Shown: piece by piece, positions 1 to 7,870 of the stretch
Layout of the letters: every line of letters begins with the position of its first letter
Numbering within the stretch: position 1 is the stretch's first letter
Assembly (NCBI GenBank): GCA_043392685.1
Contig: JBHZGM010000006.1
DNA from: Metapseudomonas sp043392685
Lineage (GTDB): Bacteria > Pseudomonadota > Gammaproteobacteria > Pseudomonadales > Pseudomonadaceae
Direction: 5' to 3' (one strand)
DNA: 64,000 nucleotides
Translations under genes and position numbers: made by a program
Notes under the pieces: generated by a model
Databases searched by the model: none
The model's input: only the letters and a program-made list of their open reading frames with translations
What the model was told of the DNA's origin: nothing

Positions 1-97
1 TCGCCGGCATCCCGAAGGACCCGCTGCCGCTCGACTTGCATGTGTTAGGCCTGCCGCCAGCGTTCAATCTGAGCCATGATCAAACTCTTCAGTTCAA
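1..97 (-). rRNA. rrs: 16S rRNA, 5' end only (partial)
   Basis: The reverse complement contains the universal 5' core of small-subunit rRNA (GAAGAGTTTGATCATGGCTC), followed by the CAGATTGAACGCTGGCGGC-type continuation and the variable V1 stem. The gene is transcribed leftward out of the window, so only about the first 97 nt are present. The mature 5' end is placed near position 95-97 by analogy with other Pseudomonas rrs genes. The boxA site and three promoters to its right support the orientation. Confidence 0.97.
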
Positions 98-242
98 TAC
101 TGCTTGGGTTTTGAGAAAACCCTAAACTTGGCTCAGCAATCGCAAATAAACTCTCGAATTCACGAGTGTTACTTGTGTTGCTGATAATCAGTCGACTATC
201 AGTCTTACCTCACAAGCACCCACACGAATTGCTTGATTCAGT

Positions 243-254
243 TGTTAAAGAGCA
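243..254 (-). promoter_or_regulatory. boxA antitermination site in the rRNA leader
   Basis: The minus strand reads TGCTCTTTAACA, the standard proteobacterial boxA recognised by the NusB-S10 antitermination complex. It lies about 145 nt upstream of the 16S 5' end, the usual position in rrn leaders. The stretch from 98 to 599 holds only this leader and its promoters; no coding sequence there looks real. Confidence 0.9.
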
Positions 255-290
255 TTTCGATCAAGCCTTTCGTCTCAACCGAGGCCGCGC

Positions 291-318
291 ATTCTACGCT
301 AGCCGTTCTTACTGTCAA
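291..318 (-). promoter_or_regulatory. rrn promoter, proximal copy
   Basis: The minus strand shows TTGACA (313-318), a 16-bp spacer and TAGAAT (291-296), followed by a GCGC-rich discriminator typical of stringently controlled rRNA promoters. It is the closest of three similar promoters to 16S and lies upstream of boxA, so its transcripts would still carry the antitermination signal. Confidence 0.75.
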
Positions 319-397
319 GCTCTTTTTCGAAATTTTCGTTTCTACTCAAGCGCTTGCGCTTCCGATCCGATTCGCTCTTCTCGTCAGCGGGAGGCGC

Positions 398-425
398 ATT
401 CTACAGCGTTCAAACTCGCTGTCAA
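398..425 (-). promoter_or_regulatory. rrn promoter, middle copy
   Basis: The minus strand shows TTGACA (420-425), a 16-bp spacer and TAGAAT (398-403), followed by GCGCC. The boxes, spacer and discriminator match the proximal copy and its start lies 107 bp further upstream. Confidence 0.75.
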
Positions 426-553
426 CACCTCCGGTTCAGCTTCATTCGCCAGCGGCGAACTTCTCGAAGCGAACCCTTCCAACACCTCGCCAAGAACTTA
501 ACTCATTGATCTACAAGGAGTTTTGCGTGGCGGTTGCGCCGGAAGTGGGGCGC

Positions 554-581
554 ATTATAGGGATGCAGAATCTGCCGTCAA
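554..581 (-). promoter_or_regulatory. rrn promoter, distal copy
   Basis: The minus strand shows TTGACG (576-581), a 16-bp spacer and a perfect TATAAT (554-559), followed by GCGCCCC. An A/T-rich stretch directly upstream (about 582-600) could act as an UP element. Only 18 bp separate its -35 box from the tyrS stop codon, so the UP element would overlap the end of tyrS. Confidence 0.8.
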
Positions 582-599
582 CACTTTTTTGAAACTATC

Positions 600-1799
600 T
601 TATTCGGTAGCCAGAGAGACGCGCGCGAAAGACTTCTTGCCCGCCTGCAGCACATGGACCGCCCCCAGCCTGAAGATGAAGCTGCGATCCACAACCTGGC
701 CGTCCACGCGCACGCCGCCGGAACCGAGCAGGTCGCGAGCAACAGCAGCGTTCTTCACCAGACCTGCCTTATTAAGGACGGAGGCAATGGGCATGTCATC
801 GGAAGAGGCCAGCTGAACCTCCGGGAGATCGAGCGGCAGCTCACCTTCCTTCATGCGATTGCCCGCGGAACGGTGCGCTGTCGCCGCAGCCTCTACACCA
901 TGAAAGCGAGCAACGATCTCTTCAGCCAGCTTGATCTTGATGTCACGAGGGTTGGCACCAGCCTCGACATCGCGCTTGAACTGCTCGATCTCATCCATGG
1001 AGCGAAAGCTCAGTAGCTCGAAGTAACGCCACATGAGCTGGTCAGGGATGGAGACCAGCTTGTTGTACATAACGCCTGGCGCTTCCTGGATGCCTACGTA
1101 GTTGCCCAGGGACTTGGACATCTTCTTCACGCCATCCAGGCCTTCCAGCAACGGCATGGTCAGGATGCACTGGGACTCCTGCCCATAAGCGCGCTGAAGT
1201 TCACGCCCCATCAGCAGGTTGAACTTCTGGTCAGTACCACCCAGCTCGACATCCGCACGCAGCGCAACGGAGTCATACCCCTGCACCAGCGGATAGAGGA
1301 ACTCGTGGATGGCGATGGGCTGGCTGGTGTTGTAGCGCTTGTTGAAGTCGTCGCGTTCGAGCATACGGGCAACCGTGTACTGGGACGCCAGGCGAATGAA
1401 GTCCGCTGGGCTCAGCTTGTCCATCCAGGTGGAGTTGAATGCCACTTCGGTCTTGGCCGGATCGAGGATCTTGAACACCTGCGCCTTGTAGGTTTCGGCA
1501 TTCTCCAGAACCTGCTCGCGGGTCAGCGGCGGGCGAGTGGCACTCTTGCCACTAGGGTCGCCAATCATCCCGGTGAAATCACCAATCAGGAAGATCACCT
1601 GATGGCCCAGCTCCTGGAACTGGCGCAGCTTATTAATAAGGACGGTGTGACCAAGGTGAAGATCGGGAGCCGTCGGGTCGAAGCCCGCCTTGATGCGCAG
1701 CGGCTGGCCACGCTTGAGCTTTTCTACCAGCTCGGACTCGACCAGGACCTCTTCCGCACCGCGCTTGATCAGCGCCAGCTGCTCTTCAACCGACTTCAT
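600..1799 (-). CDS. tyrS: tyrosyl-tRNA synthetase
   Basis: Charges tRNA-Tyr with tyrosine in the cytoplasm. The class I signature HLGH is at residues 48-51 and the KMSKS loop at 226-230. The last 60 or so residues form an S4-type RNA-binding domain. An upstream in-frame ATG would add 14 residues; the start at 1799 is chosen because it gives the typical 399-residue length and the conserved MKSVEEQL N-terminus. The sequence resembles the TyrZ-type enzyme that lies next to an rrn operon in P. aeruginosa. It is co-oriented with and immediately upstream of the rRNA promoters, with no visible terminator between. Confidence 0.96.
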   Translation of the reverse strand: MKSVEEQLALIKRGAEEVLVESELVEKLKRGQPLRIKAGFDPTAPDLHLGHTVLINKLRQFQELGHQVIFLIGDFTGMIGDPSGKSATRPPLTREQVLENAETYKAQVFKILDPAKTEVAFNSTWMDKLSPADFIRLASQYTVARMLERDDFNKRYNTSQPIAIHEFLYPLVQGYDSVALRADVELGGTDQKFNLLMGRELQRAYGQESQCILTMPLLEGLDGVKKMSKSLGNYVGIQEAPGVMYNKLVSIPDQLMWRYFELLSFRSMDEIEQFKRDVEAGANPRDIKIKLAEEIVARFHGVEAAATAHRSAGNRMKEGELPLDLPEVQLASSDDMPIASVLNKAGLVKNAAVARDLLGSGGVRVDGQVVDRSFIFRLGAVHVLQAGKKSFARVSLATE

Positions 1800-1916
1800 G
1801 ACAGGACTCGTAGACCGTTGGATGGACAAAAGGGGAACCAACCATACAAGATCGCGAACTAATTACAAGTTTTGCACCCAGCACCATGCCAGTCAGCGGA
1901 AGACAGCATCCCAAGG

Positions 1917-1945
1917 TTGCCTATGGCGGATTTTGATTATATTTT
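1917..1945 (+). promoter_or_regulatory. candidate promoter for the M23 peptidase gene
   Basis: TTGCCT at 1917-1922 is followed 15-17 bp later by an A/T-rich -10 region (TATATTTT, 1938-1945), 38 bp before the peptidase start. The match is moderate and the exact -10 register is uncertain. Confidence 0.35.
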
Positions 1946-1982
1946 AGGCAGTTAGTTCACATTCCAAAAAACACCACACGCC

Positions 1983-3422
1983 ATGACGCATTCAGTACCC
2001 AAAGCGCCGCCGTATCCGAAGAGCCATTTGCTGGCTGCAAGCGGTGTGGCTGCGCTGCTCAGCCTGGCCCTGCTGGTGTTCCCGTCTCGCGAGGTCGAGG
2101 CGAAGAAGACCTTCATCAATCTGGAGCTGGAGAACGGCTCGGAGATGGTGATCCAGGAGAAAGACGATCTCCGACCAGGATCCGTCACTGGGGATGAGGG
2201 TATCTCGCCATTCACCAGGATCGAGAACCCAGCTGAAAACCAGAACAGCGCCGGAAAAGACGCGGACAAGAAGAAAGAAGAGACCACCGACCTCGCTACC
2301 AAGCAGACGCCTACCGATCCCAGCCTAAAGACTGTGACCGTGGGCAATGGTGACACTTTGTCCACCGTGTTCGCCAAGGTCGGCCTGTCCGCAAACGTTC
2401 TGCACGACGTCCTCAACAGCAGCAAGAACGCCAAGCAGCTCAGCCGCCTCAAGGTTGGCCAGCGCTTCGAATTCAAGCTGACTCCCAGCGGAGAGCTCGA
2501 GAAGATCAGCACCAAGCTGAGCAGCCTCGAGAGCGTTCACCTGGAAAAGACTTCCAAGGGTTACGCCTTCAAGCGTGACCTGATCAAGCCGGAGCTGCGC
2601 TCGGCTTATGCCCGTGGCGTGATCGACAGCTCCCTGTTCCTGTCGGCCAAACGCGCCGGTCTGTCCCATGACCTGGCCATGGATCTGGCCAACATCTTTG
2701 GCTACGACATCGACTTCGCCCTCGACATCCGTGAAGGCGACGAGTTCGAGATGATCTACGAAGAGAAAGTGGTCGATGGCAAGAAGGTGGGCAGCGGGGA
2801 AATTCTCGCCGCGCGCTTCACCAACCGTGGCAAGACCTTCACAGCTGTCCGCTACGTCGACAAGCAGGGCACGGCCAGCTACCTGCGCGGTGATGCCACG
2901 GCCATGCGCAAAGCCTTCATTCGCACCCCGGTGGACTTCGCCCGCATCAGCTCGCGCTTCTCCAACGGCCGCCGCCATCCGATCCTGAACAAGATCCGTG
3001 CGCACAAGGGTGTGGACTACGCCGCTCCCCGGGGCACGCCGATCAAGGCTACCGGCGACGGCAAGATCGTCCTGGCAGGCCGCCGCGGTGGTTACGGCAA
3101 TGCGGTGATCATTCAGCACGGCAGCAAGTACAAGACGCTCTACGGCCACATGCAGGGCTTTGCCAAGGGTATCCGTACCGGCGGCAGCGTGAAGCAGGGC
3201 CAGATCATCGGCTACGTGGGCACGACGGGTCTTTCCACCGGCCCGCACCTTCACTACGAGTTCCAGGTGAATGGTGTACACGTCGATCCGCTGGGCGTGA
3301 AACTGCCGATGGCGGATCCGCTGATGGCCAGCGAGAAGAAGCGCTTCCTGCAGATGAGCAAGCCACTGATGGCGCGCATGGACCGCGAAAGAGCCACCAT
3401 GCTGGCCCTGAACAAGCGCTGA
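1983..3422 (+). CDS. M23-family peptidoglycan endopeptidase (MepM-like)
   Basis: A membrane-anchored murein hydrolase of 479 residues. A hydrophobic segment lies at about 17-35, so it is probably an inner-membrane protein facing the periplasm. An OapA/LysM-like domain follows at about 115-185 (TVGNGDTLSTVFAKVGL), which should bind peptidoglycan. The C-terminal LytM/M23 domain (about 330-440) carries both zinc motifs, HxxxD (HKGVD) and HxH (GPHLHYEF). Known members cleave D-Ala-mDAP crosslinks. anmK starts 4 bp downstream, so cell-wall cleavage and recycling genes are probably cotranscribed. Confidence 0.92.
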   Translation: MTHSVPKAPPYPKSHLLAASGVAALLSLALLVFPSREVEAKKTFINLELENGSEMVIQEKDDLRPGSVTGDEGISPFTRIENPAENQNSAGKDADKKKEETTDLATKQTPTDPSLKTVTVGNGDTLSTVFAKVGLSANVLHDVLNSSKNAKQLSRLKVGQRFEFKLTPSGELEKISTKLSSLESVHLEKTSKGYAFKRDLIKPELRSAYARGVIDSSLFLSAKRAGLSHDLAMDLANIFGYDIDFALDIREGDEFEMIYEEKVVDGKKVGSGEILAARFTNRGKTFTAVRYVDKQGTASYLRGDATAMRKAFIRTPVDFARISSRFSNGRRHPILNKIRAHKGVDYAAPRGTPIKATGDGKIVLAGRRGGYGNAVIIQHGSKYKTLYGHMQGFAKGIRTGGSVKQGQIIGYVGTTGLSTGPHLHYEFQVNGVHVDPLGVKLPMADPLMASEKKRFLQMSKPLMARMDRERATMLALNKR

Positions 3423-3426
3423 CCCT

Positions 3427-4518
3427 ATGCCGCGCTACCTTGGAGTGATGTCCGGGACCAGCCTTGATGGCCTGGACATCGCTCTGGTCGAACAGACCGA
3501 CCGCATCACCCTCCTCGATACCCACTACATTCCCATGCCGGGCGCGCTGCGCCGTGAGCTTTTGGCGCTTTGCGCGTCCGGCCCTGACGAGCTGGCCCGG
3601 GCAGCCCTGGCGGAGAACGGCTGGGTCGAACTGGCCGCCGCGGGGATCAACGCCCTGCTGGTCCGCAACAACCTGGGGGCCCGGGACATTCGCGCCATCG
3701 GCAGTCACGGCCAGACCGTGCGCCATGAGCCAGCACGCGGGTTCACCATCCAGATCGGCAACCCGGCCCTGCTCGCCGAGCTCACCGGCATCACCGTGGT
3801 TGGCGACTTCCGCCGACGTGACGTCGCAGCGGGCGGCCAGGGTGCGCCGCTGGTTCCGGCATTCCACGAATTCCTGTTCAGCAACGCGAACTGCAACCGC
3901 GCCGTGCTCAATGTCGGCGGCTTCAGCAACCTGAGCCTCATCGAGCCTGACAAGGCAGTGCATGGATTCGATTGCGGTCCAGGCAACGTCCTGCTGGATG
4001 CCTGGATTCATCTCCAGCGCGGCGAGAGCTACGACCGCAATGGCGACTGGGCGGCCAGCGGCACCCTGCAGCAGAAGCTGCTGGACACCCTGTACGGTGA
4101 TAGTTTCTTCTCGACACGGGGCCCCAAGAGCACCGGCCGCGAGCTGTTCAACCTCGGCTGGCTGCAGTCCCACCTGGCGCGCCTGCCCCGCTTCAAGCCC
4201 GAGGACGTACAGGCCACGCTGCTGGAGCTCACTGCGCGCAGCATCATCGAGTCCCTCCGGGCGGCACAGCCCAGGACTGATGACCTGCTGGTCTGTGGCG
4301 GCGGTGCCCACAATCGGCAACTGATGCTGCGTTTGGCTGCCCTGTTGCCGGGAACCCGTGTCAGCAGCACTGCAGATTTTGGCGTGGATCCGGACTGGGT
4401 CGAGGCAATGGCCTTCGCCTGGCTCGCTCACTGCTGCCTCGAAGGCATTCCCACCAATCGCCCCAGCGTCACCGGCGCCAGGGGGCTGCGCGTTCTCGGC
4501 GCTATCTACCCGGCCTGA
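3427..4518 (+). CDS. anmK: 1,6-anhydro-N-acetylmuramic acid kinase
   Basis: Phosphorylates and opens anhydroMurNAc to give MurNAc-6-phosphate in cell-wall recycling. The length of 363 residues matches the family. The N-terminus carries the SGTSLDGLD motif, and a central acetate/sugar-kinase type segment reads NVGGFSNLS and DCGPGN. Pseudomonads generally lack MurQ-dependent use of this product and route MurNAc through AmgK/MurU, both of which are also in this window (30410-32103). Confidence 0.96.
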   Translation: MPRYLGVMSGTSLDGLDIALVEQTDRITLLDTHYIPMPGALRRELLALCASGPDELARAALAENGWVELAAAGINALLVRNNLGARDIRAIGSHGQTVRHEPARGFTIQIGNPALLAELTGITVVGDFRRRDVAAGGQGAPLVPAFHEFLFSNANCNRAVLNVGGFSNLSLIEPDKAVHGFDCGPGNVLLDAWIHLQRGESYDRNGDWAASGTLQQKLLDTLYGDSFFSTRGPKSTGRELFNLGWLQSHLARLPRFKPEDVQATLLELTARSIIESLRAAQPRTDDLLVCGGGAHNRQLMLRLAALLPGTRVSSTADFGVDPDWVEAMAFAWLAHCCLEGIPTNRPSVTGARGLRVLGAIYPA

Positions 4519-4528
4519 GCCACAAATG

Positions 4529-4557
4529 AAAACGCCGCGCCCAGGGGCACGGTGTTT
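4529..4557. terminator. bidirectional terminator between anmK and erpA
   Basis: An imperfect hairpin pairs AAACGCCG-GCCC with GGGC-CGGTGTTT. Each arm begins or ends in A/T, so it could stop transcription from both convergent genes. Confidence 0.6.
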
Positions 4558-4575
4558 CTGTGTTCGGCCGGAAGG

Positions 4576-4926
4576 TCAGATCGAGAAGGACGAACCGCAA
4601 CCGCAGGTGGTGGTGGCATTCGGGTTCTTGATGACGAAACGGGAACCCTCGAGGCCTTCCTGGTAATCCACTTCGGCGCCCGCAAGGTACTGGAAGCTCA
4701 TCGGATCGACGACCAGGCTCACACCGTCGCGCTCGACAATGGTGTCATCGTCCGACACGTCTTCATCGAAAGTGAAACCGTACTGGAAGCCCGAACAACC
4801 GCCACCGGTCACGAAGACACGGAGTTTAAGGCGCGGATTGCCCTCTTCATCGATCAGGTTCTTCACCTTGTTGGCCGCACCTTCGGTGAACATCAGGGCT
4901 GAAGGGGTGAAGGTTTCGACGCTCAT
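4576..4926 (-). CDS. erpA: iron-sulfur cluster insertion protein ErpA
   Basis: An A-type Fe-S carrier of 116 residues that delivers clusters to apoproteins such as IspG/IspH. The three conserved cysteines are present: one in GGGCSGF and two in the C-terminal TTCGCGSSF. An upstream start would add 10 residues; the one at 4926 gives the family N-terminus (MSVETFTPSALMFT). Confidence 0.95.
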   Translation of the reverse strand: MSVETFTPSALMFTEGAANKVKNLIDEEGNPRLKLRVFVTGGGCSGFQYGFTFDEDVSDDDTIVERDGVSLVVDPMSFQYLAGAEVDYQEGLEGSRFVIKNPNATTTCGCGSSFSI

Positions 4927-5044
4927 GCTGCAACTCTCCCGGCTTGACGCCGCCATACTGCGCTAAGGCGAGGCATTATCCGCTTACCCTAGAAAACTGG
5001 TCAACTATTAAGCGATTCGACACGGCCAACAGGCCGAAGTGCGA

Positions 5045-5067
5045 CGCCGGCGAGCAAGTCGCCGGCG
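5045..5067 (-). terminator. hairpin downstream of argC
   Basis: A perfect 9-bp stem (CGCCGGCGA/TCGCCGGCG) with a 5-nt loop lies just past the argC stop. It lacks a following T-run, so it may be a Rho-independent terminator of low efficiency or a 3'-end stabiliser. Confidence 0.4.
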
Positions 5068-5077
5068 CCGATGGACA

Positions 5078-6112
5078 TCAGGGCAGCAATGCTGCGTGGG
5101 ACAGGCCCAGGCGCTCGTCGAGGCCGAACATGATGTTGAGGTTCTGAACCGCCTGGCCCGATGCGCCCTTGACTAGGTTGTCGATCACCGACAGCACCAC
5201 CACCAGATCGCCGCCCTGGGGACGATGCACGGCGATACGGCAGACGTTGGCGCCGCGCACGCTGCGGGTTTCCGGGTGGCTGCCGGCGGGCATCACGTCG
5301 ACGAAGGGTTCATTGGCGTAGCGCTTCTCGTACAGCGCCTGCAGGTCCACGCCCTTGTCCACGACGTTCGCGTAGAGGGTCGCATGGATGCCACGGATCA
5401 TCGGCGTCAGGTGCGGCACGAAGGTCAGGCCGACCTGGCCACCGGCTGCGCGGCGCAGGCCCTGGCTGATTTCTGGCAGGTGGCGGTGACCTTTCACCGA
5501 GTAGGCCATCATGCTCTCGCCGGCTTCGCAGAACAGCGAGCCCACCTTGGCGCCACGGCCGGCGCCGCTGACGCCGGACTTGCAGTCGGCGATCAGTCGG
5601 CTGGTATCGGCCAGGCCGGCTTCCAGCAGCGGGATGAAACCAAGCTGGGTGGCGGTGGGGTAGCAGCCGGGAACCGCGATCAGGCGGGCGCCCTTGATGG
5701 CTTCGCGGTTCACTTCCGGCAGGCCGTAGACAGCCTCCGGCAGCAGCGCCGGGGCACCGTGGGGCTGGCCGTACCAGTTGGCCCATTCTTCGGCATCCTG
5801 CAGGCGGAAGTCCGCGGACAGGTCGATGACGCGAGTGCCGGCATCCAGCAATTCGCCGGCCAGGGCATGGGCGACGCCATGGGGCGTGGCGAAGAAGACC
5901 ACATCGCAGGCGCCCAGGGTGGCCACGTCGGGCACGCTGAACGCGAGGTTGTCATAGTGACCGCGCAGGTTCGGATACATGTCGGCGACCTTCACCCCAG
6001 CCTCGGATCGCGAGGTGATCACCGCGACCTCTACCTGCGGATGCTGAGCCAGCAGACGCAGCAGTTCGACACCGGTGTAGCCCGTGCCGCCGACGATTCC
6101 GACCTTGACCAT
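5078..6112 (-). CDS. argC: N-acetyl-gamma-glutamyl-phosphate reductase
   Basis: The NADPH-dependent third step of arginine biosynthesis. The protein is 344 residues, with an N-terminal Rossmann motif (GIVGGTGYTGVELLRLL) and the catalytic cysteine in AVPGCYPTATQLG. A start further upstream would add 17 non-conserved residues; the ATG at 6112 has a GAGGGG ribosome binding site and gives the family length. Confidence 0.97.
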   Translation of the reverse strand: MVKVGIVGGTGYTGVELLRLLAQHPQVEVAVITSRSEAGVKVADMYPNLRGHYDNLAFSVPDVATLGACDVVFFATPHGVAHALAGELLDAGTRVIDLSADFRLQDAEEWANWYGQPHGAPALLPEAVYGLPEVNREAIKGARLIAVPGCYPTATQLGFIPLLEAGLADTSRLIADCKSGVSGAGRGAKVGSLFCEAGESMMAYSVKGHRHLPEISQGLRRAAGGQVGLTFVPHLTPMIRGIHATLYANVVDKGVDLQALYEKRYANEPFVDVMPAGSHPETRSVRGANVCRIAVHRPQGGDLVVVLSVIDNLVKGASGQAVQNLNIMFGLDERLGLSHAALLP

Positions 6113-6245
6113 CACTTGCCCCTCAAAGAACCGATTGGAAAGCTGCCGATGATAAGGCCGCATCGGTCAGGGGCCAACCGCCGAGGTGACGTGCGGCCCA
6201 TCCAGCCTCTACTATCCGGGCAATCTGCCCGATGGAAACCAACCC

Positions 6246-6671
6246 ATGCTCTACCTGTGGCTCAAGGCACTGCACATCATCGCCGTCATCTGCTGGTTCG
6301 CCGGCCTCTTCTACCTGCCGCGCCTGTTCGTGTACCACGCCATGGCAGAGGACCAGCCCAGCCGCGAACGCTTCAAAGTGATGGAGCGCAAGCTCTACCG
6401 CGGCATCATGGGCCCCTCGATGATCGCCACCCTGGTCTTCGGCATCTGGATGCTCTACCTCAACTCCGCCTGGCTGAGCCAGGGCTGGCTCCATGCCAAG
6501 CTCACACTGGTGGTGCTGCTGATCGGCTATCACCATGCCTGCGGTTCGCTGCAAAAGCGCTTCGCCCAGGACGAAAACCGTCGTGGCCACGTGTTCTACC
6601 GCTGGTTCAACGAAGTCCCGGTGCTCTTCCTGATCGCCATCGTCGTCCTGGTGGTGGTCAAACCCTTCTGA
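6246..6671 (+). CDS. hemJ: HemJ-type protoporphyrinogen IX oxidase
   Basis: A small integral membrane protein (about 141 residues) with four predicted hydrophobic segments. The conserved histidine lies in the first (LHIIAVICWFAGLFYLPRLF), and conserved lysine/histidine residues occur in the third (KLTLVVLLIGYHH). HemJ oxidises protoporphyrinogen IX to protoporphyrin IX in organisms without HemG or HemY. The assignment rests on overall pattern and on synteny with the PA0661 position. Confidence 0.82.
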   Translation: MLYLWLKALHIIAVICWFAGLFYLPRLFVYHAMAEDQPSRERFKVMERKLYRGIMGPSMIATLVFGIWMLYLNSAWLSQGWLHAKLTLVVLLIGYHHACGSLQKRFAQDENRRGHVFYRWFNEVPVLFLIAIVVLVVVKPF

Positions 6672-6691
6672 CCTGACAAGAGGATTGCCAG

Positions 6692-7654
6692 ATGTCTCTG
6701 CCCGCCCTGCTCGATCAACGTCTGCGCTTGCCGGTCGTGGCTGCGCCGATGTTCCTGGTGTCCAACCCCAAGCTGGTCCTGGCGTGCTGCAACAACGGCA
6801 TCGTCGGCAGCTTCCCGGCCCTGAACCAGCGGGAGAGCAGTGGCTTCCGCGCCTGGCTGGAGGAAATTGAAGCAGGCCTGGGGGAGGACGCCGCGCCCTT
6901 CGCGGTCAACCTCATCGTCCACCACAGCAACCCGCGCCTGCAGGCCGACCTGGCCATCTGCGTGGAGAAGCGCGTCCCGATCGTCATCACCAGCCTGGGC
7001 GCGGTGAAGGAAGTGGTGGACGCCGTGCACAGCTACGGCGGCCTGGTGTTCCACGACGTGACCACCCGCCGTCATGCCGAGAAAGCTGCGGAAGCCGGCG
7101 TCGATGGCCTGATCGCAGTTGCCGCCGGCGCCGGTGGCCACGCCGGGACCTGGAGTCCCTTCGCCCTGATCGCCGAGATCCGCCAGTTCTTCGACAAGAC
7201 CCTGCTGCTCGCCGGCTGCCTCAACCACGGCCACGAGATCTTCGCCGCGCAGATGCTCGGCGCCGACCTGGCCTATCTCGGCACCCGCTTCATCGCCACC
7301 CAGCAAAGCGACGCCGAAACCCGCTACAAGCAGATGATCCTCGACGCCCGCGCGGCCGACATCATCCACACCCCGGCAGTCTCCGGCGTCCCTGCCAGCT
7401 TCATGCGCCAGAGCCTGGAAGCTGCTGGCTACGACATGAAGCGCCTCGCCGACAAAGGCGACATCAACTATGGCGAGAAGCTCAAGCCGGTGAGTGACGA
7501 GGCCAAGGCGTGGAAGACCGTGTGGTCCGCCGGCCAGGGGGTCGGCAATATCCGCGACCTGCCGACGGTGGACGAACTGATCGCCCGCCTCGACCAGGAA
7601 TATCGCGCCGCACGCGACAAGGCCGGGCAACTGGAGCAGCGCTGGGCCCGATAA
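6692..7654 (+). CDS. nitronate monooxygenase (2-nitropropane dioxygenase family)
   Basis: An FMN-dependent TIM-barrel enzyme of 320 residues, expected to detoxify nitronates such as propionate-3-nitronate with O2. The N-terminal RLPVVAAPMFLVSNPKLVLA and the central AAGAGGHAGTWSPFALI segments carry the family flavin-binding and active-site motifs. A good AGAGGA ribosome binding site precedes the ATG. It sits 20 bp after hemJ and could be cotranscribed with it. Confidence 0.9.
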   Translation: MSLPALLDQRLRLPVVAAPMFLVSNPKLVLACCNNGIVGSFPALNQRESSGFRAWLEEIEAGLGEDAAPFAVNLIVHHSNPRLQADLAICVEKRVPIVITSLGAVKEVVDAVHSYGGLVFHDVTTRRHAEKAAEAGVDGLIAVAAGAGGHAGTWSPFALIAEIRQFFDKTLLLAGCLNHGHEIFAAQMLGADLAYLGTRFIATQQSDAETRYKQMILDARAADIIHTPAVSGVPASFMRQSLEAAGYDMKRLADKGDINYGEKLKPVSDEAKAWKTVWSAGQGVGNIRDLPTVDELIARLDQEYRAARDKAGQLEQRWAR

Positions 7655-7870
7655 GGCGGCCCCCCATTACCGCTGCGGTGGCAACGGGTGGACCGAACCG
7701 TTTTTGCCCAAGACAACCTCTACATCCGCAGTGCCGCCCGGGAGCGCCTGGTCGGCCCCCTGGCGCGTCCCGAGCCCTATGGGATTTGTGCGCCAGGCCG
7801 CTTGTGCCGTGGGCCGTAGCGCAATTACGCTGTGCCATCATCATTTTCTGTCGTCGACAAGGATGCCCGC

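Noticed and set aside
166..592. Small plus-strand open frames in the rRNA leader
   Set aside because: They overlap the boxA and promoter boxes of the opposite strand and have no ribosome binding site or conserved motif.
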